A DNA stretch of 30,783 nt, taken from assembly GCA_910587355.1 (NCBI GenBank), contig CAJUKF010000035.1:1-30783 (forward strand). The letters run 5' to 3'. Below the pieces are notes generated by a model. The model was not told the DNA's origin. It made no database searches and saw only the letters and a list, made by a program, of their open reading frames with translations. Positions 7,161-14,094 of the stretch are shown piece after piece (within the stretch, counting starts at the first letter, position 1; each line of letters begins with the position of its first letter). A program made the position numbers and the translations under genes. The stretch is from an uncultured Muribaculaceae bacterium (GTDB lineage Bacteria; Bacteroidota; Bacteroidia; Bacteroidales; Muribaculaceae).

Positions 7161-9641
7161 ATGAACATATCATATAAATGGCTCAAAGAATACGTTGACT
7201 TCGACCTCAGCCCCGAAGCCCTGTCGGACCTCCTTACGTCCATTGGCCTCGAGACCGGCTCGGTGGAGCGCGTAGAGAGCATCAAAGGCGGCCTTGCCGG
7301 CATCGTTATCGGCAAAGTGCTCACATGCGACATACATCCCGACAGCGACCACCTGCATATCACCACCGTCGACCTCGACGACACAGGCACCCCCACACAG
7401 ATTGTCTGCGGCGCGCCCAACGTGGCCGCTGGCCAGACCGTAGTGGTAGCCACTGTCGGCACAACCCTCTATACACCTGAAGGCGAGGCATTCAAAATCA
7501 AGAAATCGAAAATACGCGGTGTGGAATCTTTCGGCATGATTTGTGCCGAAGACGAAATAGGCATAGGCACGTCGCACGACGGCATCATCGTGCTGCCGGC
7601 AGCTGCCGAAGCCATGGTCGGAAAGCCAGCCGCAGAGTATTTCGGCATCGAGGACGACTATGTGCTCGAAGTCGACCTCACGCCCAACCGAATCGATGCA
7701 GCATCGCACTACGGCGTGGCTCGCGACGTGGCTGCCGCACTCACCGGCCGTAAAATAGCCGAAGTGACCGCTCACAAACCTTCAGTCGACGGTTTCACTC
7801 TCAACAATCCCGGAGGCGACGCAATCACCGTCAGCGTCGAAGACCCCGAAGGCGTGGTACGCTATTGCGGCATTACCCTCGACAACGTCAAGGTCGGCCC
7901 CTCGCCCGAATGGCTCGCAAATCACCTGAAGACAATCGGCCTCCACCCAATCAACAATGTAGTCGATATCACCAATTATATACTCCACGCGATAGGTCAG
8001 CCACTCCATGCATTCGACGCGGACACCCTCGGCGACGGCAAGGTGGTGGTACGTCGTGCCGACGGCGGCTCCAGCTTCGTCACACTCGACGGTGTCGAGC
8101 ATACCCTCGACGCAGCCGACCTGATGATATGCGACGCTCACGAACCTCGCTGTATAGCCGGTGTGTTCGGCGGTCTCAACTCAGGAACAACCGACAGCAC
8201 AACCCGCGTGTTCCTCGAGAGTGCCTGCTTCAACGCCACTTCCGTACGACGCACTGCGCGCCGTCACGGCATCAGCACCGATTCATCGTTCCGTTTCGAG
8301 CGAGGCGTTGACCCCAACGGTTGCCTCTATGCCCTCAAGCTCGCCGCCAAGCTCATCTGCGAGCTCGCCGGCGCAACGACCACAGGCGAAATCGTCGATT
8401 ACTATCCCGCACCCGTGGCTCCATATCCCGTAGAAATGAAATACGGCGATTTCAGCGCACTCATCGGCGCAGACTTCGACCGCAGCGATATCGACACTAT
8501 ATTAAAGGCCCTCGAAATCGATATAAAGGCAGATGGCGACAGGCTCTCACTTGCCGTGCCGACCTACCGTGTCGACGTACGCCGTCCCTGCGACGTGATT
8601 GAGGATTTCCTCCGCATCTACGGCTACAACCGCATAGCAATGAGCTCGAGCCTCCACTCCTGCCTCTCTTTCAAGACTCCCGTTGATGAAGCCGACGACT
8701 TGCGACGCACTATCGCCGAGCAGCTTACCGGTGCCGGCTGGAACGAGATTCTCAACAACTCCCTCACTGCCGAAGGCTACTACGCAGAGCTTGGCGGATA
8801 TGCCGCCGACGGCTGTGTGCGCCTCCTCAATCCTCTTAGTCAGGATTTGAGCGTACTCCGTCAGACCCTTCTCTTCGGCGGACTCGAATCAATCGCGCAC
8901 AACATCAACCGCCGCAACGGTGATGTGGCTTTCTATGAGTTCGGCAACGTCTACAGCTTCAATCCCGAAAAGGAATCCACTGCCGAAAATCCCCTCGCGC
9001 CCTACAGCGAGAGCGCTCGCCTCGCGCTCTGGATGGCCGGAGACACACGTCGTGCCAACTGGCTCCGTCAGGCCGAGGCATCGACCTTCTACGACCTCAA
9101 GGCCGCTGTCACCAACATCCTTCTCCGTGCGGGCATTCGTCCCGTGTTCAAGCCGGCTGAAGTTCCGGCCGACGGCATCTACAGCCAGGCTCTCGAAGTA
9201 TGCACCGCCAAGGGCGCCGTCCTCGGCACACTCGGCACCGTCAGCCCTGCGATACTCCGCAAGTGCGACATCAAGGAAGCCGTGGTATACGCCGAACTTG
9301 ACTGGAACACCATTTGCCGCACCGCCGCACGCACCAACGCCCTCTACACTCCCCTCCCCAAGACACATCCCGTGAAACGCGACCTCTCGCTGCTCCTCAA
9401 CTGCAATGTGTCAATGGCCGACGTGGAAGCAGCCGTGCGTGATGCCGACCGCCACATTCTCACCGGTGTCGAGCTCTTCGACGTATACGAAGGCGACAAG
9501 CTCCCAGCCGGCAAGAAATCTTATGCCATTTCCATTACCCTCCAGGACCCCGAAAAGACCCTGCTGGAAAAATACATCGACAAGGTGATGGCAAAAGTCG
9601 TCGACAACCTCAAAAAACGTCTCGGCGCAGAACTCAGATAA
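7161..9641 (+). CDS. pheT: Phenylalanyl-tRNA synthetase beta subunit
   Basis: An 826-aa subunit of the alpha2-beta2 enzyme that charges tRNA-Phe. Domains in order: an N-terminal MNISYKWLKEYVDFDLSPEAL start; an OB-fold tRNA-binding (EMAP-like) domain at about 40-150 with the IVCGAPNV motif; the B3/B4 editing domain at about 230-395, including NNVVDITNYILHAIGQPLHAFD; a B5 domain at about 415-490; the catalytic-like core; and the ferredoxin-fold anticodon-binding domain from about 730 (KTHPVKRDLSLLL) to the end. Full length for Bacteroidota. Its partner pheS is not in the window, which is common when the subunits are encoded apart. A YebC-family gene follows after 39 bases and probably shares its transcript. 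Confidence 0.98.
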   Translation: MNISYKWLKEYVDFDLSPEALSDLLTSIGLETGSVERVESIKGGLAGIVIGKVLTCDIHPDSDHLHITTVDLDDTGTPTQIVCGAPNVAAGQTVVVATVGTTLYTPEGEAFKIKKSKIRGVESFGMICAEDEIGIGTSHDGIIVLPAAAEAMVGKPAAEYFGIEDDYVLEVDLTPNRIDAASHYGVARDVAAALTGRKIAEVTAHKPSVDGFTLNNPGGDAITVSVEDPEGVVRYCGITLDNVKVGPSPEWLANHLKTIGLHPINNVVDITNYILHAIGQPLHAFDADTLGDGKVVVRRADGGSSFVTLDGVEHTLDAADLMICDAHEPRCIAGVFGGLNSGTTDSTTRVFLESACFNATSVRRTARRHGISTDSSFRFERGVDPNGCLYALKLAAKLICELAGATTTGEIVDYYPAPVAPYPVEMKYGDFSALIGADFDRSDIDTILKALEIDIKADGDRLSLAVPTYRVDVRRPCDVIEDFLRIYGYNRIAMSSSLHSCLSFKTPVDEADDLRRTIAEQLTGAGWNEILNNSLTAEGYYAELGGYAADGCVRLLNPLSQDLSVLRQTLLFGGLESIAHNINRRNGDVAFYEFGNVYSFNPEKESTAENPLAPYSESARLALWMAGDTRRANWLRQAEASTFYDLKAAVTNILLRAGIRPVFKPAEVPADGIYSQALEVCTAKGAVLGTLGTVSPAILRKCDIKEAVVYAELDWNTICRTAARTNALYTPLPKTHPVKRDLSLLLNCNVSMADVEAAVRDADRHILTGVELFDVYEGDKLPAGKKSYAISITLQDPEKTLLEKYIDKVMAKVVDNLKKRLGAELR

Positions 9642-9680
9642 TTCAATTCTAAAAAATAATAAACCTCTCACACTACTCCA

Positions 9681-10427
9681 ATGGGAAGAGCATTTGAATA
9701 CCGCAAAGCCCGTAAACTCAAACGCTGGGGCAATATGTCGCGTACTTTCACGCGCATAGGCAAGGAAATCACCATAGCCGCCAAAGCCGGCGGTCCCGAC
9801 CCAGACACCAACCCCCGTCTCCGTGCGCTTGTGCAGAACGCCAAAGCCGCAAACATGCCCAAAGACACTGTTGAGCGCGCTATCAAGAAGGCTACCGACA
9901 AAGACGCACACGACTACAAGGAAATCACTTACGAAGGATACGGCCCTCACGGCATCGCTATCTTCGTGGAAGCAGCCACTGACAACAACACCCGCACCGT
10001 GGCAAATGTACGCTCGTATTTCAACAAATTCGGCGGCAACCTCGGTACTCAGGGCTCCCTTACTTTCCTCTTCGACCACAAATCCGTATTCAAAATCAAA
10101 CCCAAAGACGGTGTCAGCCTCGACGACCTCGAACTCGAGCTCATCGACTACGGCGTTGACGAACTCGGTCATGACGAAGACGAGGAAGGCAACGAAATGA
10201 TTGTCCTCTACGGCGAATTCGAATCATACTCGCAGATTCAGACATATCTCGAAGGCAACGGCTTCGAAATAATCAGCTCTGAATTCGTCCGCATACCCAA
10301 CGACCTCAAGGACATCACACCCGAGCAGCGCGAAGCCGTCAACAAGCTTCTCGAACGCCTCGAAGAGGACGAAGACGTGCAGAACGTGTTCCACAACATG
10401 CGCGAAGGCGACGAAGACGAAGAATAA
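9681..10427 (+). CDS. yebC: YebC/TACO1-family protein
   Basis: A 248-aa cytoplasmic protein of the YebC/PmpR/TACO1 family. It begins MGRAFEYRKARKLKRWGNMS, carries the family signatures NPRLRALVQNAKAANMPKDTVERAIKKA and ITYEGYGPHGIAIFVEAATDN, and ends with an unusually acidic tail (EDEDVQNVFHNMREGDEDEE). Members were long annotated as DNA-binding regulators; more recent work on the family supports a role in translation, on the ribosome at difficult (proline-rich) stretches. Placement behind pheT suits a translation role. Length and motifs are normal. The gene is followed by a terminator. Confidence 0.95.
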   Translation: MGRAFEYRKARKLKRWGNMSRTFTRIGKEITIAAKAGGPDPDTNPRLRALVQNAKAANMPKDTVERAIKKATDKDAHDYKEITYEGYGPHGIAIFVEAATDNNTRTVANVRSYFNKFGGNLGTQGSLTFLFDHKSVFKIKPKDGVSLDDLELELIDYGVDELGHDEDEEGNEMIVLYGEFESYSQIQTYLEGNGFEIISSEFVRIPNDLKDITPEQREAVNKLLERLEEDEDVQNVFHNMREGDEDEE

Positions 10428-10454
10428 TTCCCCCTACCGCATTACTGAAAATAC

Positions 10455-10500
10455 AGCCCGAGGCTATGCCGTTCACAATCGGTAGCCTCGGGCTTCTTAG
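10455..10500 (+). terminator. Terminator of pheT-yebC
   Basis: A perfect 12-bp stem (AGCCCGAGGCTA at 10455-10466 with its complement at 10483-10494) has an inner CCG/CGG pair and is followed by TCTTAGTTT. The U-run is interrupted but the stem is strong. Confidence 0.72.
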
Positions 10501-10551
10501 TTTCCGTTTCCGCGGTGTTGCAGCCTTAAGCATCGCTAAGCATACATATGC

Positions 10552-10585
10552 GACAGTGCCGCAAGACGCATCTTGTGGCACTGTC
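10552..10585. other. Strong hairpin between convergent genes
   Basis: A 15-bp stem with one wobble pairs 10552-10566 with 10571-10585 around a CGCA loop, 25 bases beyond the stop codon of the receptor gene on the minus strand. It may serve as that gene's 3' stabiliser or terminator. On the plus strand T5 follows 11 bases later. It does not share sequence with the repeat families near 18.5 and 28.9 kb. Confidence 0.5.
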
Positions 10586-10609
10586 ACATAAACTATTTTT
10601 ACCCTGTAA

Positions 10610-13468
10610 TTACATTATCATCATGGGAGCCGGTCCTCCGGGACGTCCACCTCCTGGAGGCGGTCCCTGACGACGCTCTCCGCGGCCGCCGCGGTCACCT
10701 GTGCCGGGGCCTTCCCACTCTTCGGCGTTGTTGCGGCGTCCGTTCTTGCCGAAGGTATTGAACTTATAGCTCAGTGTCACCATCACATAGCGTGTGAGCG
10801 AATTGTAGCGGCTGTCGTCGATATAGCTTGCTGTAATGTTGCGGCGTATGTTGGAGCGCTGGCCGAGAATATCGTAGGCGCTGAGCGTAACCGACATATT
10901 GCGGTCGTGGAGGAACTGATACGACAGCGACGCATTCCACATCCATGTCTTGGTATCAAAGCCCGAAGAGTAACCCGAAGTAGCGCTGTAGTTTACATCA
11001 GTGCTGATAACAATACCTACAGGACTGTTGTATGTGCCGTAGAACGAACCTCCATAGGTGTGTACCGAGCGGTTGGCAGCTTTCTGCACACTGTTGACCG
11101 TGTTCTGATAATTATATCTCGGACGGAACTCAAGCTCAATATATTCGGGACGCCAGGCAAGGCCGAATGACTCGTTGATATTGAACGAGCCCGAACGGTT
11201 ACGCTGGTCATTGTTGAATCCGACGTTGCTGCTGTAGGAAGCCATGATATGATTATTGAACTGCAATGTTTTGCAGAAAGGCAAAGGCATTGAGAACATA
11301 TTCATGGCCCGCACGTTCCACACACCGTTTACATTGGTATAAGTGGTTATCTGACCGCCTGTCTCTCTGTTGAACGATGTACGTGACACAATGGAGTTCT
11401 GTGTCATAGAGCCATCGAGCATCACCATTATAGAGCGCTGCTTGTCGGCATTGAAATCCTGAAAGCGCAGACTGAGATTGTGTGCGAACGAAGGGTCAAG
11501 GTCAGGATTACCAATTACGATACGCAGAGGGTCGCTCATATCGGCCACAGGCTGAAGCTGGCTCACCGAGGGCTGCGAGGAACGGCCTTCGTAGTTCACC
11601 TGCAGACTGCGCGACTTGTTCAGACGGTAGCGGTAACGCAGGAAGGGAGCATAGTTTAGCACGCTGCGGCTTATATCCTTGTTGTGGTCGATTAGGTCTA
11701 CCGACTTGTTCATTTGCGGTACAAAAGCGATGCCTGTCTGCAGATTGGCGTTCTTGGTTATTTTGCGATAACCGATACGGATATTCTGATTCATGTAGTC
11801 GTTGCGGTAGCGGTTCGACAGCTTCTCATTGAACACGAGTTCGGGGTCAATCACCGGCATACCGTCCCAGCCGTCGGGAAAGGTGACGGGGTGGTCATAG
11901 GTAAGCTTGTCGGCATTGTTCCAGCGATACGAAAAGTTGTACGACAGCACCAGGAAATTGCCGTTGCGCACGTCGCCCAGAGGTTCTGTCCACGATACGC
12001 GTGTCGACACGCTGTTCGACCACGTGTGATTGTCGGCATACTGGTCATAAAGGTCTACCGAATCATTTCGCAGGAAGAACTTGTTGAACGAATAAGTATC
12101 TTCTTTCTCACGCATGTTGCTGAGGCTGTAGTTGGCCATAATCGAGAACGAACGGCCCCTGTGCGACTTGAAGTTGTGATTATAGATAAGTCGGCCGCTG
12201 AACGAATACGAATTGCCTTTGGCCGAGGCCCGGTTGATGCTTCGTGTCACTTCGCGTCCCGCGAGGCCAGCGGCTGAAAACATGCTCGTCGAGTCGTTGG
12301 AGTTCGAATTATTGTAGTTCAGAGAGAATTCGGGACGGAACTCAAAAGTATTGAAACTGTCGGGTTTCCACTGCACGCGGAAGTCTCCGCGTATATTGTG
12401 TCCGCGGTCATGGCTGACCCTGCGCGAATACTGGCTCGATGTAGAATCGGTAAATATATATGTGCGTTCTGATTCAGTACGGGTATCGCGGTCGGAATGA
12501 CCATACATCACATTGCCGCCGACACGGAATATTTCGCCGTTGCCCACATTGAAGTTCACACCGAAAGCTTCAGACTTGTTTATTCCGTTACTGCCTCCGA
12601 AACGACGGAATCCGCCGCCTCCCCCGTCGGCTGCCGGACGGTTGATATTGTTGGCGCCTCCGAGAAATGTTATCTGATTCTCATTCCAGAAGCGGTTGAC
12701 ATTGAATTTGCCATTATATCGGTCGTCCGAGCCATATCCTGCCTCGGCGTTGCCGAACCAGCCGTTTTTCATATTCTTTTTCACCGAGAGATTAATCACG
12801 GTCTCTTCTTCACCGTCGTCAACGCCTGTGAGACGCGCCAAATCACTCTTGCGGTCAACCACCTGCACCTTCTCGAGCATGTCAGCAGGCAGATTTCGCG
12901 AAGCGACCGTCGGGTCGTTGGCAAAAAACTCCTTACCGTCGACAAGAATTTTAGATATCGATTTGCCGTTGGCCGTGATTTTACCATCGGAATCGACTTC
13001 CACTCCCGGCAGTCGCTTGAGAAGGTCTTCCACCACCGCATTGGGCTGGGTCTTGTACGACTCGGCATTGAACTCGACAGTATCTTCTTTCACCGTTATG
13101 GGCGTACGCACACCGCGCACAACCGCCTCCTGAAGCATTACGGAGCTTTCCTTGAGCTGAAAGGGCTTCAGTGTAATATCTTTGTCAGCGACAGTCACAT
13201 TGCGCATCTGGGTTTCATAGCCCACATACGAAATCTCGACTACGTACTTGCCGGCCTTGACATTGGCTATGTTGAAACGTCCCTCGGCATTCGTCACGGC
13301 GCCTTTTACAAGACTCGAATCTTTGGCAGCGAGCACACGCACCGATGCCTGGATGAGGCTTTCGCCAGACAGGTCAGTCACATTACCACGAAGCGTGACG
13401 GCCATCACGGCCATCACGTTCAGTAATGCAAAAACCATCAAAACAATAATTTTTTTCAATTCTCTCAT
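10610..13468 (-). CDS. TonB-dependent-type outer-membrane beta-barrel receptor with carboxypeptidase-like N-domain
   Basis: A 952-aa outer-membrane protein. It has a signal peptide at residues 1-23 (MRELKKIIVLMVFALLNVMA), a CarboxypepD_reg-like beta-sandwich at about 24-105 (LRGNVTDLSGESLIQASV ... VEISYVGYE), a plug-like domain at about 115-235 (NAVVEDLLKRLPGVEVDSDG, KILVDGKEFFANDP), and then a long barrel with many alternating aromatic strands, ending VMVTLSYKFNTFG. This matches the Bacteroidota outer_membrane beta-barrel family 3 type of receptor, as in other TonB-linked proteins without a SusD partner. A 45-residue Gly/Pro/Arg-rich tail follows the last strand, a feature seen in this family. 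It is monocistronic, converging on yebC. Substrate unknown. Confidence 0.88.
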   Translation of the reverse strand: MRELKKIIVLMVFALLNVMAVMAVTLRGNVTDLSGESLIQASVRVLAAKDSSLVKGAVTNAEGRFNIANVKAGKYVVEISYVGYETQMRNVTVADKDITLKPFQLKESSVMLQEAVVRGVRTPITVKEDTVEFNAESYKTQPNAVVEDLLKRLPGVEVDSDGKITANGKSISKILVDGKEFFANDPTVASRNLPADMLEKVQVVDRKSDLARLTGVDDGEEETVINLSVKKNMKNGWFGNAEAGYGSDDRYNGKFNVNRFWNENQITFLGGANNINRPAADGGGGGFRRFGGSNGINKSEAFGVNFNVGNGEIFRVGGNVMYGHSDRDTRTESERTYIFTDSTSSQYSRRVSHDRGHNIRGDFRVQWKPDSFNTFEFRPEFSLNYNNSNSNDSTSMFSAAGLAGREVTRSINRASAKGNSYSFSGRLIYNHNFKSHRGRSFSIMANYSLSNMREKEDTYSFNKFFLRNDSVDLYDQYADNHTWSNSVSTRVSWTEPLGDVRNGNFLVLSYNFSYRWNNADKLTYDHPVTFPDGWDGMPVIDPELVFNEKLSNRYRNDYMNQNIRIGYRKITKNANLQTGIAFVPQMNKSVDLIDHNKDISRSVLNYAPFLRYRYRLNKSRSLQVNYEGRSSQPSVSQLQPVADMSDPLRIVIGNPDLDPSFAHNLSLRFQDFNADKQRSIMVMLDGSMTQNSIVSRTSFNRETGGQITTYTNVNGVWNVRAMNMFSMPLPFCKTLQFNNHIMASYSSNVGFNNDQRNRSGSFNINESFGLAWRPEYIELEFRPRYNYQNTVNSVQKAANRSVHTYGGSFYGTYNSPVGIVISTDVNYSATSGYSSGFDTKTWMWNASLSYQFLHDRNMSVTLSAYDILGQRSNIRRNITASYIDDSRYNSLTRYVMVTLSYKFNTFGKNGRRNNAEEWEGPGTGDRGGRGERRQGPPPGGGRPGGPAPMMIM

Positions 13469-13520
13469 TTCCTAAATGATTTCATGCAGTGCACAGGAAG
13501 TAATTCTTTTGTTTACATTG

Positions 13521-13528
13521 CAAATTTA
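13521..13528 (-). promoter_or_regulatory. -7 element of the receptor gene
   Basis: The minus strand reads TAAATTTG, an exact TAnnTTTG match 52 bases upstream of the ATG at 13468. The -33 region is poor. Confidence 0.5.
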
Positions 13529-13569
13529 TGCAATGCCTTTAAATAGTGAAAGCGTGTTTCGACAACAGA

Positions 13570-13591
13570 GGCGTTCTTATAGAAAAACGCC
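13570..13591 (-). other. Hairpin directly after folK
   Basis: A 9-bp stem (GGCGTTTTT with AAGAACGCC, one wobble) and four-base loop abut the folK stop codon. No T-run follows, so it is either a weak terminator or a 3' stabiliser for the rimP-nusA-infB-folK transcript. Confidence 0.4.
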
Positions 13592-13592
13592 C

Positions 13593-14093
13593 CTATTTTG
13601 TCGATAAAAGTATTTCGGCGGCTGTAAGACCGCTGAGCGGATGCCGCCAGCCGGGAGCAAGTTCGGCAAGCGGGCCGAGTACGAAACTGCGGAGATGCAT
13701 CCTCGGATGCGGCAGCGTAAGGGTGTCAGAAGCGAAAACAAGCTCATCGACGGCAATGATGTCGATATCGACTTCGCGGTCACCGTAAGTGCCGTCGGGC
13801 TTGCGGTGAGGCATGGAAGAGATGCTTTTCTCCACCTCTTTAACGTACTTTACCAGCCCCTCGAGACCGGCCTCGCTCCAGGGGGCGTCGATGTCTGCGT
13901 CGACAGCCACGCCCAGATTGAGAAAAGAGTTGTCGGAGCGGAAGCCCCACGGCTCGGATTCGACATACTCCGACTGCCTCACCGCGTCGACTTTCACACC
14001 GGGCAGAGTATACAAGGCGGCGACCGCCCGGGCGATGAAAGCCCGGCGGTCGCCGATATTGGAGCCTATATTGAAATAGACTGTGGTTTTCAC
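13593..14093 (-). CDS. folK: 2-amino-4-hydroxy-6-hydroxymethyldihydropteridine diphosphokinase
   Basis: A 166-aa HPPK enzyme that transfers pyrophosphate from ATP to 6-hydroxymethyl-dihydropterin in folate synthesis. Motifs: the N-terminal TTVYFNIGSNIGDRRAFIARA, the substrate-binding ESEPWGF, the catalytic/ATP motif YGDREVDIDIIAVDE (family G-x-R-x-x-D-x-D-I), and LPHPRMHLRSFVLGPLAELAPGWRHP at the end. I place the start at a GTG one base beyond the infB stop (TGA-C-GTG). A longer reading of the frame overlaps infB and adds unrelated low-complexity residues. The tight junction implies translational coupling to infB. Last gene of the rimP operon. Confidence 0.93.
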   Translation of the reverse strand: MKTTVYFNIGSNIGDRRAFIARAVAALYTLPGVKVDAVRQSEYVESEPWGFRSDNSFLNLGVAVDADIDAPWSEAGLEGLVKYVKEVEKSISSMPHRKPDGTYGDREVDIDIIAVDELVFASDTLTLPHPRMHLRSFVLGPLAELAPGWRHPLSGLTAAEILLSTK

Positions 14094-14094
14094 G

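Noticed and set aside
10552..10585. Third REP family member
   Set aside because: The hairpin occurs only once in the window and shares no core with families A or B.
12497..13426. Plus-strand open frame of 309 codons opposite the beta-barrel receptor
   Set aside because: Antisense shadow of the plug and N-domain coding region with no recognisable motif.
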